The position numbers and the translations under genes are program-made. From Chloropicon primus (Eukaryota; Chlorophyta; Chloropicophyceae; Chloropicales; Chloropicaceae), in contig CP060762.1 of the NCBI GenBank assembly GCA_023205875.1, positions 248,001 through 312,000 on the forward strand: a stretch of 64,000 nucleotides of DNA. The letters are read 5' to 3'. Position 1 is the stretch's first letter. Each line of letters starts with the position of its first letter. The notes under the pieces were generated by a model that had not been told where the DNA came from, searched no databases, and saw nothing but the letters and a program-made list of their open reading frames with translations. Of the stretch, positions 33,625 through 43,015 are shown piece by piece.

Positions 33625-35085
33625 TTACTCGGCGGCTTCCCCGTTGGCTCCTTCCCCGTTGGGTCTCGCCCAGCCCGTGAAGGAGAGCTCGACGGAAGAA
33701 TCTTGCTTCACTTGCAATCCTTGGAAAGTCTCCAAGAGGCTCGGCTCGCAGTAGGTGAACCCCTTGAAAGGGTCCCCGTTTTCCTTCAAAGCCGCCTTGA
33801 GGGCCGGGCTCTGCACGTCCGGCGTCCCGCACGGCGAGTCCAGGGGCGGCAGCTCAGTGTACTCCTTGTCAAAGTTGTTCACGCAATCCACGCCAGAGAC
33901 GACTGGCTTGAATGGGCTGGGTATCTCCAAGTTCTCCAGCTTCTTCCAATGGATTGTCTTGAAGAAGGGGTGCTTTTTGATCTGCTCAAATCCCGACGGC
34001 CCGTAACCCAACCTCTTCGAGGGGTCCCTCTGCAGCAAGGCCTTGATGAGGGAGTGCGCCTCGCTCGTGAGGTACTTGGGCAGCTTAATCTTGTCTCGGG
34101 TTATCTTCTTCTTCAGGGTGTTCTTGTTCTTGCTCCGGAACGGTGGAAGGCCCACCAGCATCTCGTAAAGCAGGATCCCGATGCTCCACCAGTCCACAGT
34201 CTTCCCGTGCCCGTTGCCCAAGATCACTTCGGGGGCCATGTACTCTATTGTGCCGCACATGCTGTTCGTTCTCGGCTCGTCCGTCATGTTACACTTGGCC
34301 AGACCAAAGTCGGTCACTTTCAGGTGCCCGTCCGCGCCAAGGAGAACGTTCTCCGGCTTCATATCCCGGTGAACAAACCCCAAGCTGTGGAGGTGACCCA
34401 CCGCGAGGACCATCTCCGCCGCGAAGAACCTCGCAATGTCCTCCGTGAAGAGCCCCTGGTCGTACAACTGGAAGAAGAGATGCCCCCCGTTGATGAACTC
34501 CATCACCATGTACAGCTTGCTGCTCGTCTGAAACGTGTTGTAGAGCGTCACGATGAACGGGTGGTTCACGCTCGTCAATATCTCCCTCTCCACCCGCATG
34601 TAATCGATGTGGTCCTTCTCCAGGATCTGGCTCTTCTTCAGCACCTTCATCGCGTAAATCTCATCCGTGCGCTTCAGCCTCACCTGGAACACCTTGCCGA
34701 ACGCCCCTTGGCCCACCACCCTCAGCAGCTCAAAGTCCTTCGACCCGAGCTTCGTCGGCGCACCACTCGAACTCGACGACGAAGCTCCCCCTGACCCCTC
34801 GCCGCCCCCTTCCGCCATCGACGGCGAGTCAGTCTCCCTCACCTCCTCCTCCTCGTCGAAGCAGCCATCCTCCTCCTCGTCCTCGATCCTCGAGACGCTG
34901 CGCGAGATAATCCCTGGCTGGACCAAACGAACCGAGTCGCTATCGCTGCACTGACTGTTCAGCGAATTCCGCCGCGAGACGTCCCTCGAACCAAAGGTGA
35001 ACATGTCCTCCATGTCGAGCTCAACCGCGTCGCCCTCGCTCCTCACCAGCGTCACCGGAGAACCGCCCTTCTCCTCCATGTTCAT
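33625..35085 (-). CDS. S6K: AGC-family ribosomal S6 kinase
   Basis: Single exon, 486 residues from ATG 35085; ATG 35079 is equally possible, and the frame is open upstream without ATG. The kinase domain (about 115-375) is complete: GQGAFGKVFQVRLK, YAMKVLKKS, HRDMKPENVLLG, VTDFGLAK, and activation loop TNSMCGTIEYMAPE, whose Ser would be the PDK1 site. The AGC C-terminal tail carries FKGFTYCEP, the hydrophobic motif with Thr as the TORC1-type site. The N-terminal 110 residues are acidic and Ser-rich. It should act in the TOR-S6K growth pathway. Kinase-tail spacing and the T-loop favour S6K over PKA or PKG. Confidence 0.9.
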   Translation of the reverse strand: MNMEEKGGSPVTLVRSEGDAVELDMEDMFTFGSRDVSRRNSLNSQCSDSDSVRLVQPGIISRSVSRIEDEEEDGCFDEEEEVRETDSPSMAEGGGEGSGGASSSSSSGAPTKLGSKDFELLRVVGQGAFGKVFQVRLKRTDEIYAMKVLKKSQILEKDHIDYMRVEREILTSVNHPFIVTLYNTFQTSSKLYMVMEFINGGHLFFQLYDQGLFTEDIARFFAAEMVLAVGHLHSLGFVHRDMKPENVLLGADGHLKVTDFGLAKCNMTDEPRTNSMCGTIEYMAPEVILGNGHGKTVDWWSIGILLYEMLVGLPPFRSKNKNTLKKKITRDKIKLPKYLTSEAHSLIKALLQRDPSKRLGYGPSGFEQIKKHPFFKTIHWKKLENLEIPSPFKPVVSGVDCVNNFDKEYTELPPLDSPCGTPDVQSPALKAALKENGDPFKGFTYCEPSLLETFQGLQVKQDSSVELSFTGWARPNGEGANGEAAE

Positions 35086-35456
35086 CCTTCCCTCGGTTTT
35101 TTTTCCGTCCCTTTCCCTTTCTCCTTTGCCTGCCTCCAACCTCGAGCGAACGAAACCAAACCCTTTCAATGGTGGTACGAGTGGAAAGGTCGTGAGACAA
35201 GCTCTCCGCTGGTTCCGCTCTCCTCCCCCTTGGCGTTCCCTGCCGCTCTCTACGCCCCTCACAACAACAAGGCACGCCACGCCTCGCCGTCAAAAGTCTG
35301 CTGACCGCTCAAAATGATCATGTCACAAACCAAACCCAGGGAGAGGGTCAAGGAGGTTGCGGAAGAAGGCAGGGTTCCTCGGTGCAGCACCTCTGGAAGA
35401 GTTCGAGTGAAGTCCTAGATACGATGGATGAATTAAAGTTACACACAAGGCTTTTC
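35086..35456. other. 5' region of S6K and 3' flank of PSMB1
   Basis: No gene seen. On the minus strand around 35210-35180 is GTCTCACGACCTTTCCACTC, then GTACCACCATTG, which resembles the ATCTCGCGGGCTTTCC...GGTACC block upstream of VPS72. Confidence 0.4.
35439..35443 (-). terminator. TGTAA poly(A) signal of PSMB1
   Basis: Minus-strand TGTAAC 13 bases past the PSMB1 stop codon. Confidence 0.6.
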
Positions 35457-36516
35457 TCAGTCCCTCCTGAGGGGAAGGATCTCCTTCTGAACGCCATGCT
35501 CCGGGGTGAGTATGAATATCTCCACGGCATCCCCGGTGTATATGTCCCTCTCGCTCGCTGCCGAGAAGGCGATCTTGACGGTCTCGATGGCCTCGGCTTG
35601 AGACAAGCTCGTCACCGCAACCTGGGGGGGGGGGGCGGGGAGAAAGAGCAGCTCCGTCAGCACAGCCCAGACTTTTCGACAACTCTCTAGGAAAGAAGGA
35701 GGAGGAGGAGGAGAAAGCACACGCCGGAGGAGCGTCATCCTTACCTTTGGTGGGAGCTCCAAAATGCTCGGCGCCTTCAGCTGGTTGTCCAGGACTGGCT
35801 GGACGAGGTCCTTGCCCGAACCCTGGCACGAATAACCCACCCTTTCGTGCGATCCTATGGCGTCGTAAGTGTACACGCAACCTCTTCCTTGGTCATCCAA
35901 ACCCGCACAAAGGTTAAAAGTGTAGTAAGGAAAGAACCTCTTGTAGTACAGGGTGTTGCCAAGCATCTGGGCCATCGCGGGACAGCTCATGGGCTTCTTG
36001 TGGAAGTGCTCGTAGTTCTCGGACCTGAACGTGAGCACCTTGTGGAGCTGAGACCTGTCCCCATCAAAACCCGCGCTCGCGATGAGACACTTGTCGTTCA
36101 CCTCGAGGATCATCGACTTGTCCGCAGTCAGGATGCTGAACCCTGTCGAAAGCCTGTTGAACAAGCAAAGCAAGAGACACGGACAGATCCGATCAGCAAA
36201 ACGGAAGAGCCAGAAAGGAAAACGTCTTCACGATGGACGTGGACTCACCTCGTGCTGGCGGCGACGATGCAGTAGCCTTCGCCACCAATAGCAATACACG
36301 TCCCTCCATTCAGGTCGTAACTGCGAACCGAACGAACAAAAAGAAACACGAGCAAGTGACACGTTTGAGTTAGGTGAGATCATTGCCTCAAGGGGGCAGA
36401 GACAAGACGCGTTCGTTCGTTTCGTTTCGGCTTTGGAAACGGAAAGAAGCGAATCGGCGCGTCTCGCCCTCGTGGGTGATGCCTTCGGTCGTTACGTACG
36501 GGCTCCAGCGCGACAT
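35457..36516 (-). CDS. PSMB1: 20S proteasome subunit beta6 (PSMB1/PBF)
   Basis: Four exons, 36516..36500 (17 bases), 36320..36249, 36153..35745 and 35621..35457, give 220 residues. The spliced start reads MSRWSPYDLNGGTCIAIGGE, matching plant PBF. Later landmarks are RLSTGFSILTADKS, RRFFPYYTFN-type YKRFFPYYTFNLCAGLDD, and SAASERDIYTGDAVEIFILT. The subunit is a non-catalytic member of the inner beta ring, and there is no propeptide Thr. Intron 3 (35622..35744) is 123 bases and open in frame, so 41 spurious residues would appear if it were read as coding. The first two coding exons are very short. The normal length is about 220-240. Confidence 0.93.
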
Positions 36517-36640
36517 CTCGTCTCGTCTCGTCTCGTCTCGTCTCTCTCTCTCTCTCGTCTCTTCTCTCTCCTCCCCCGGCGCCTCGCTCCTGAAAAATTG
36601 AAAAACAAGGACCCTAGCGGCCAGGATGGAGAGGCATTGC

Positions 36641-36940
36641 CAGTGATATGGAGAGCGGATGCCGAGGAGGAGGGGGGGAGGGGGGAGGTGTGGGCATGGG
36701 TGGGTGGATATTTTGTCTCTCGCTCTTTCCAAAGAGCCCTCGCTTGCCAGGAATGGCGTGGAGGAAAGGCATTGCTGGTGGTGGTGCTGGTGGGTAGTGG
36801 TGATGATGATGAGGGGGTGGACAGTGATATGGAGAGCGGATGCCGAGGAGGAGGGGGGGAGGGGGGAGGTATGGCATGGGTGGGTGGATATTTTGTCTCT
36901 CGCTCTTTCCAAAGAGCCCTCGCTTGCCAGGAATGGCGTT
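36641..36940. repeat. direct duplication, period 180-181 bp, with the palindromic motif
   Basis: About 119 bases at 36641-36759 recur at 36822-36939. Each copy has CAGTGATATGGAGAGCGGA, a GGGGGAGG run, and the plus-strand motif CTCTTTCCAAAGAGCCCTCG followed by CTTGCCAGGAATGGCG. Unlike other sites, the motif here lies antisense to the nearest downstream start (PSMB1) and has no GTGAGT donor about 80 bases before it. Confidence 0.95.
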
Positions 36941-37003
36941 GATTAAGGGCATCGGTGGTGCTGTGAGTGGAGGGGAAGGCAGGTGGTTTAGTGGTGAGAT
37001 AAA

Positions 37004-37008
37004 TTACA
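37004..37008 (-). terminator. TGTAA poly(A) signal of MPDU1
   Basis: Minus-strand TGTAATTT about 90 bases beyond the stop codon. Confidence 0.4.
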
Positions 37009-37098
37009 AAGAACAGAACGAAAGCTCGCGTCAACATACATGCGTGCGTGCGTGCGTGCGGAAAAGTTGGCTGGTTGTGCTCCTCTGGTGGGAACTTC

Positions 37099-38224
37099 TT
37101 AGGCTCTCTTCGTCCTGCGCCTTCTCCTCACGGCTGACTCGGGCTCCTCGTCAGAGCTGCTGTCCTCGTCACCCGAGTCATCCTTCTTCGCTGGAGCCTT
37201 CTTCGCGGCAGCCTTTGGGGAAAATGGCTTGGCCTTGGCCTTCTTCGCCGGCGTCTTTCCTTTTGCGGGCGCCTTCTTGCCGCTGCCGTAGAAAAGGATC
37301 TGGAGCGCAATAATAAAGTTCAAGGTCGTGGACATGCAGTAGCCAACCACCATGGTGAAGCCAGCGTTGTCAGTGTAGCTGGTGAATATCCTGACAGACC
37401 CGCCGAAAACAGTGATGAGGTAGCTGAATATCGAGAGCTGCCCCGTGCCTTTCGCGACGAAGTTGGCGTAAATCTGAGGCAGCCTGGCGAACATGATCGT
37501 CACGAAGCTCGCTCCGCTCAAGACTCGCATCACTTCGTCGCCCAGCTGACCCGAAAGGAGGACGGCAAGGCCGCCCGCGTAAAGGGCCGTGGCGATACCC
37601 ACGTGAGACATAGGGGTCTCGGCGTACTTGTAGATCAGCGCAAGGAGGAAAACATCCTGGACGCTCATGATGATCGCCTCTCCGTACCCCGTGAAGGGCA
37701 ACTTGAAGTGCAACCCGTAGGCGAACGTGAGGGTGTAAGCAACGAGCTCGGTCTCGAAACCCGTCAGGCTCAGGCCTTCGGCGCTCTTCGACCGCAACAG
37801 GGCCATGATCTGCGGAAGCTTAATGATACAAGACATGAGGACGATCGCGCTTCCCAAAAGCCTCGACATGAGCAGTGCAATGACCTCCATCGTGGGAAGC
37901 TCCCCCTTGAGCAACCTGGAAGAAATCAAATCAAAACATCATCGTGAACAAGCACAGACAGAGACAAAGAGAGCAACCTGGTGAGTCGAGGTTCTCCCCG
38001 GCAACCCTTCGCGAGACGAGGAACCGAGGCCAAGTAACGAGCCGAGGTTCGCACGGCTCGATGCCCCATCCAGAGCCAGAACAGAACCCTCCTCCTCTGT
38101 TTCTGTTTGTTGTCGTCCCGGGGGAGAGACCCATCCGTCCACGAGGCGGAGATCTTGGGACAGAAGCAATGGCACCGAACACTTACCCTGTGGCTACCCC
38201 CATTCCCAACTCTATCGCGTCCAT
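37099..38224 (-). CDS. MPDU1: MPDU1-like PQ-loop membrane protein
   Basis: Two coding exons, 38224..38187 and 37915..37099, joined in phase 2 with donor GG/GTAAGT and acceptor TTCCAG, give 284 residues starting MDAIELGMGVATGLLKGELP. Seven membrane segments carry the two PQ-loops, CIIKLPQIMALLRSKSAEGL and IMFARLPQIYANF, and the family segment GQLSIFSYLITVFGGSVRIF. In animals MPDU1 is needed for use of dolichol-linked mannose and glucose in ER glycosylation. The last 70 residues are a Lys/Ala/Pro-rich tail (KKAPAKGKTPAKKAKAK) ending RRRRRTKRA, absent from the animal protein and reminiscent of histone H1 tails. The leader upstream holds the intron module at 38334-38438. Confidence 0.88.
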
Positions 38225-38722
38225 CGTCACTTGGTTGGCTCTTCCCATCCCCAAACCACGAGACGAGACCCAGAAAAAAAAAAGAATCGCAAACGTTTCA
38301 GTCTCTCCCATCCTCAACACGGCGTCATTCTCACCGAGCGAGAGCTCTATCGAAAGCTCGTGAGATGAGTCACGAGACTACGTCCTCCTCTTTCGGCATC
38401 AGCTCCGTCTCCGTGTTCGACATGCCCGCCAAACTCACCTCGTTCCTCCTTTTTCCTCCGAGGGGAAAACTGATCGGTGGTTTCCCTCCAAAAGCAAAGC
38501 GGAGGCTGGCGGCTGCGATCGGCGGAGAAGAGGGAAAGGATCGCCCCTTGGACGCGCAACACGGGAAGGGAAGGGCGGGAGAGGCTCATGCGTCGAAAGA
38601 ACATCTCGAGATCTTTCGATTGACGCCTTCCTCGTCCTTTTTGGCAACCGGAGTCGTCGGAAGGTTTCGGATCGAAGAGGTGGAGACCCGACGGCGGCTC
38701 GATCGCTTGGACTCTCAAGGTG
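38225..38722. other. divergent 5' region of MPDU1 and the plastid hydrolase
   Basis: About 500 bases without a gene. It holds the MPDU1 leader module and, on the plus strand at 38600-38630, a block GAACATCTCGAGATCTTTCG that resembles part of the module. Confidence 0.4.
38334..38438 (-). promoter_or_regulatory. 5'UTR-intron module of MPDU1
   Basis: Minus-strand donor AG/GTGAGTTTGG at 38438. About 84 bases on lies ATCTCACGAGCTTTCGATAG followed by AGCTCTCGCTCGG. The acceptor is probably in the AG-rich segment around 38240. Confidence 0.55.
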
Positions 38723-40099
38723 ATGGTTACCGTGTTGCGTCCTCAACGGGGCGGCCGTTACGTCCGCTCGAGCGGGAGGGAGATTGCTTCGCAATCGACT
38801 TGCCGCGTTCTCGTTCCGTCCACTTCGGGATGGAAAAGGAGAGCAACGAGATCGAGTTGGAGTTCTGTAGGGTTCTTGGCAGCAGCCAACACGGGTGCGA
38901 ATGCGGCGCCAGAGTCGTACAAGAGCCTCTTGGACTACGAAACGTACGAGTGGAATGGGTACAAGATCAACAGCGCGGTACGTCGATCTCTGTCTGTCTC
39001 TCTGTCTGTCCTCGGACTTCGTTTTTGTTTCACTGCGTGTGATGACCAACTTTAGATGACGAGACCGATCCATTCATTCATTCAAAAATATGAGGACAAC
39101 TCGAGGCATTTGTCTGACGCTAAGAAGGAAACGAACGAGAGCAACAGAACAACCGAAACTACCCGGTCCTGAGTTTGGTGTACTGACGTGTGGACCCTGT
39201 CCCGTCTCTTCCTCTAGGTGGGCGCGTCGAACAAGCCAGGTGCGTTGGATGTGCTCCTCGTCCACGGATTTGGGGCGTCCATAGGCCACTTCCAGAAAAC
39301 CATCATTGCGCTTTCCAGGGCGGGCCACAACGTTCACGCCTTGGACCTGCTGGGGTTCGGGAAATCGGAGAAGCCTCTTGATTACGACTACCAAATGGAA
39401 GGTTGGAGGGATCTCCTCGTGAGCTACGCCAAGGAGAGAATCTTCGCCCAAGGGAAGGGCGGCAAGCTGGTCATCATGGGCAACAGCATCGGTTCCCTGG
39501 CCAGCTTGATGGCAGCGCGGGAGCTCGTGGAGCAGTCCCTCGAGAGGAACCTGAAAGGCGTGGTCCTGCTGAACTGCGCCGGGGGGATGAACAATGCTGC
39601 CACCTTGGACGACGATTGGAGGGTGAAGCTCGCTTACCCGATATTCGCGTTGATCAATGCTTTGCTCAAGATCGAGCCGGTGGCGAGGTTTCTCTTCGGC
39701 AAGTTCAGCACCAAGGAGAACATCGAGAACGTCCTTCGACAGGTGTACCGAAACCAGGACAGCGTTGACGACGACCTCGTGGACCTGATCCACGAGCCAG
39801 CGACAACGCCCGGTGCTCTCGAGGCGTTCGTGTCCATACTGACTGGGCCGCCAGGACCCAGGCCGGAGGAGCACATGCCAACCCTCACGAAGGCAAGCGT
39901 GCCCTTGCTTGTTCTCTGGGGCTCGAGCGACCCCTTCACTCCAATTGACGGCCCGGTGGCAAAGTATTTCCTGGACACGCTGGAGCCCGCGCACGAGTTC
40001 GTATCCAAGGCCATCCTCGAGGATGTTGGCCACTGCCCGCACGACGACAGACCCGAAGCAGTGCACGGGGCACTGCTTCCGTGGCTTGAGCAGCTGTGA
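38723..40099 (+). CDS. plastid-targeted alpha/beta hydrolase
   Basis: Two exons, 38723..38977 and 39218..40099, joined in phase 0 (donor GTACGT, acceptor CCTCTAG), give 378 residues. The first 55-60 residues are rich in Arg and Ser and end FLAAANTGANA, a plausible transit peptide. The fold begins with YETYEWNGYKINSAVGAS. The oxyanion/HG motif is LLVHGFGASIGHF, the nucleophile Ser is in VIMGNSIGSLASL, the Asp in WGSSDPFTPID and the His in VGHCPHDDRPE. It resembles plant chloroplast hydrolases of the At4g36530 group and, more distantly, pheophytinase. The substrate is unknown. Confidence 0.85.
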
Positions 40100-40134
40100 G
40101 GCATACATACCAAGACACAATCCTTTTTTTTGCA

Positions 40135-40160
40135 TGTAAGCTTTTGTTTTTTGTCTGTAA
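40135..40160 (+). terminator. paired TGTAA poly(A) signals of the hydrolase
   Basis: TGTAA at 40135 and 40156, 36 and 57 bases after the stop. Confidence 0.55.
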
Positions 40161-40226
40161 CTGTATTTGTTAATCTACTTTTGTTCTCAATAATATATAA
40201 AAAACATCTTGCGTACTTCGCTTCCA

Positions 40227-41660
40227 TTAAATGTTTGCTGCCGCAAAGATGTTGAACCCATCGTACGCCGTGCTGACCACCGCGCCCTTGATCTGCTCGT
40301 GCCAATGCACTTCCTTCACGTTGTCCTGGCCTCCATGAACGAAGAGGAGCTGCGGGGGAATGTCCACTGGTATCTCAACCTCGCCGCCTTCCGCGGCGGC
40401 ATTGATGTGCTCCACCTCTTCTGCCGCGTCCCTCTCCACGGAAAGGTCCCAGAAGCATATCTGGTTATCCGCGCTCGAGGTCGCCACCATCGAGCCCTCG
40501 TAAGGCGACCACTCGATGGAGGTGATGGCCTTCTTGCAGTAGTCAAAGTTCGCGACGTACTGCTTGTTGCTGATGAACCTCATGTCCCAGATTCGCATCG
40601 TTCCGTCGTCCCCGCCAGAGGCAATCATGCAGCTCGTGAGGGAGTTCCACGAGATGACATTGATGTCCGTCTCGTGGGCCTCGTAGGAAAGGCCAGGCTT
40701 CCCTCTCTGCCTCGTGTCCCAAATTTTGATCGTCTTGTCCACGGAGCACGAGGCGAAGACGGAGTCCTCGGCGGGACTCCACTGGAGGTCCTCCACGGAA
40801 GCAGAGTGACCCGCGAAACCCTGCGAATCCGTCTGCCAGTTCACCAGGGTGCCGTCGTGGCGCGTGAGCATGATCTTCCCGCTGCAATCGCCAGTCAGCA
40901 AGCTCGAGTTGGTCCTGGACCAGTCCAAGGCGTACCCCTCGACGGCGTGCTGCGCGATATGCAAAGGCGTTTGGTGGACTTGCTTCACCTTGTTCTTCTG
41001 AGTCCTCGGCCCTATCTTCTCCTCGGAGAGCATCTTCATGTGGGACGAGAGGTCCCAGACTTGAACGTGCCCCGTTTCTCCCCAAGAGGCAACGATGCAG
41101 CTCCCTTGCTGCTTCAAGCACCTTATTCTGTTGATACCCCCCCTGTGGTGAACCTCCACCGCCGAGAAGTATGGCTGCTCGCCCTCCTCCTCCTCCGAGT
41201 CGGACTCCGAGTCGGAGCTCGAGACGTCCATCTCCATGTCCATCTCATCGCCAGCCCCGTCCTCGTCCCGGGCCTTCTTCGACTTTCTCTTCGCACCGTG
41301 CTTCCCCTGGCACACGTTGGACAGGCGTGCCAGGCACACCGCGTTCTCGTTCGGGTCTCCGGCCTGCGTTCCAGCCACCACCGTGCACTCGTAAGGAAAC
41401 TGAGTCTTCTCCCTCTCGCCGAGCCCGTCCACGGCCACGTCAAACGACAGGCAAGGCCAAGAGAACCGAAACCTGTGCAGGCACTCGTACGCCGTGGGGT
41501 CGTAGCTCAGCTCCTCCCCCTCCTCGATGGGGTCAACCCCGGCACGCCACACCGTCTGCGTTCCGAATCCAGCGCTTCCACCACCCGTCGAGCCCTTGCT
41601 GGACCCTCCACCTCCCTTGGGCTTCTTCTTCTTCCCCTTGGGTGCCTTCCTCCTCGCCAT
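40227..41660 (-). CDS. GRWD1: GRWD1/RRB1 WD-repeat ribosome-assembly chaperone
   Basis: Single exon, 477 residues from ATG 41660, chosen because MARRKAPKGKKKKPK is the usual basic start; upstream in-frame codons lack an ATG. The CAF1C/H4-binding-type N-terminal segment is SYDPTAYECLHRFRFSWPCL. An acidic insert (SSSDSESDSEEEEGEQ) precedes about six WD repeats, with SCSVDKTIKIWDTR and SGGDDGTMRIWDMR typical. The yeast homologue Rrb1 chaperones ribosomal protein L3 in the nucleolus, and GRWD1 also binds histones. Length and order fit the family. Confidence 0.93.
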   Translation of the reverse strand: MARRKAPKGKKKKPKGGGGSSKGSTGGGSAGFGTQTVWRAGVDPIEEGEELSYDPTAYECLHRFRFSWPCLSFDVAVDGLGEREKTQFPYECTVVAGTQAGDPNENAVCLARLSNVCQGKHGAKRKSKKARDEDGAGDEMDMEMDVSSSDSESDSEEEEGEQPYFSAVEVHHRGGINRIRCLKQQGSCIVASWGETGHVQVWDLSSHMKMLSEEKIGPRTQKNKVKQVHQTPLHIAQHAVEGYALDWSRTNSSLLTGDCSGKIMLTRHDGTLVNWQTDSQGFAGHSASVEDLQWSPAEDSVFASCSVDKTIKIWDTRQRGKPGLSYEAHETDINVISWNSLTSCMIASGGDDGTMRIWDMRFISNKQYVANFDYCKKAITSIEWSPYEGSMVATSSADNQICFWDLSVERDAAEEVEHINAAAEGGEVEIPVDIPPQLLFVHGGQDNVKEVHWHEQIKGAVVSTAYDGFNIFAAANI

Positions 41661-41870
41661 GTTCAGCCTTGCCTCGTTCCGGTCTTCACGCAACCTCACC
41701 CTCTCCCTCTCCCTCGCCCTCCTGCAACGGCAGATCCAACGCCTCCGGTGTCGTAACGACCGGTCAGTCGCCAAGACAAGTAATCAAGGAAGCGTCCAGA
41801 CGATCCCGCGCTCCTCTTCCTCACGTTCCTCTTCCTCAATCCTTCTCAGACAATCCTTCTGTCCAATCCA

Positions 41871-41907
<37 letters not shown>

Positions 41908-42427
41908 GGTCTCCACCCTCCCAGGTCACTCGGAGCGTCAACGCAGGCAAATGAGGGATCAAACGGAAGCCCACGAGGTCTACCTTCGTTCTATGATGGT
42001 CCCGTCGATCAAAACACTCGATATCGTCGCCAAATTCTCGCCCAAAGTCGACAGCAGCCTCCGCGTCCTCTGCGTCCTGCTCTCTCTCTTCTCTGCAGCC
42101 GCCAGGTTCGGCCCGAAACAAATTCAACACTACGAGAGGAGAATTTGCTATTAGATTTGAAGTTCAAATGTGAAGTAGGAAAATCAAAATCCTCGCTTCT
42201 CGAGAGAGGCTGAGGAGGGCGAGAGAGAGGAGGTCTATGACGGGGTGTGGCCGACGCGTTTGGCGTCGAGAGGGGAGGACGGCTTGATAAAACGAAGCGT
42301 CTCTTCGAGATCTTTCCGTAGACCTATCACATGCCCAGCTTTGAGGTTTCCTCGGTCGAGTGTCTTGCGATGATGGTGGAAGTGAACGGAATGAGGCTCC
42401 GACTCCAGCCTTGTGTGGCGCGTGGAG
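41661..42427. other. 5' region of GRWD1 and first part of the SET/MYND leader
   Basis: No secure gene. A (CT)n run lies at 41876-41904. One ATG frame, 41952..42154 plus, encodes 67 residues with a hydrophobic middle (LRVLCVLLSLFSAAARFG) but no family match, so I do not annotate it. One member of a dispersed 74-bp direct repeat lies at 42244-42317. Confidence 0.4.
42244..42317 (+). repeat. dispersed 74-bp repeat, copy 1
   Basis: GTGTGGCCGACGCGTTTGG, CGTCGAGAGGGGAGGACGGC and GAAGCGTCTCTTCGAGATCT in order. A second copy with about five changes is at 44479-44552, same orientation. Each lies 110-185 bases before a GTGAGT donor of a plus-strand gene. Confidence 0.9.
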
Positions 42428-42595
42428 GTGAGTTTGGACCGAGTATGAGGGCAAGAGGAGGGCGAAGTGACGATTTCAGATTCGATATCTCCTCCTCTTT
42501 CGAAAGAGCCCGCGATCGAAGAGAACAGAGCTCTGGTGAGGACTTGAGAGACTGAGACGTCGTCCTTTCCCCACTGGTTTTGGTTGTTATGGCAG
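42428..42595 (+). promoter_or_regulatory. predicted 5'UTR intron of the SET/MYND gene with palindromic module
   Basis: Donor GAG/GTGAGTTTGG at 42428 and acceptor GTTATGGCAG ending at 42595 give 168 bases. The core CTCTTTCGAAAGAGCCCGCG begins at 42495, 73 bases from the donor to its centre. A second, weaker unit follows: GTGAGGGCG at 42613, and CTCTGAAGAGCACTCGCTTG about 65 bases later, suggesting an older tandem copy. Confidence 0.55.
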
Positions 42596-43015
42596 GTACA
42601 CAGGCGGGTGAGGGCGACGAGGCAGGGGTCTGAGAGGGATTGAGGAGGCGTGGATGAAAGGATCGTGATGTAATCTCTCTGAAGAGCACTCGCTTGGGAT
42701 GACTTCTGCCCTGGTGAAGGTTTTGAGAGTCTGAAACAAGGTTGGTCTCTGTGTCCCTTACTCTTGTCTGTCGCGGTGCACTGGTGGTGGCCGACCTGCT
42801 GAACCTAGGAAGGCCAAGTGGCCCTTGGATTGGCTTCGCGTTGTCGAGGAGAGAGGCCACCAAGCCAGCTCGCCCATCACCTGCCTGTACCTTGGCCTGA
42901 AACACAAACTTGTATCAAACTTGTATCGATATAAGAGAGAGTGGGTCGAGAGCAGCCAGGTGTTGAGGCCTCGCGGTGCAGCAGAGCTCAAGTGGGTACC
43001 GGCGATGAGCTAGCC
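42596..43015. other. remaining leader of the SET/MYND gene
   Basis: No gene seen. It contains the possible second intron-like unit from 42613 and ends with the presumed 5'UTR directly before ATG 43016. Confidence 0.35.

Larger units (their letters stand above)
36517..37098. other. 5' region of PSMB1
   Basis: No gene seen on either strand apart from the duplication below. CTCGT pentamers and a (TC)n run lie at 36518-36560, and GTGCGTGCGTGC at 37044-37059. Confidence 0.45.

Noticed and set aside
41952-42154. 67-codon frame with a hydrophobic segment
   Set aside because: ATG-led but short, with no family match and no clear splice partners. It lies in the GRWD1/SET-MYND promoter region.
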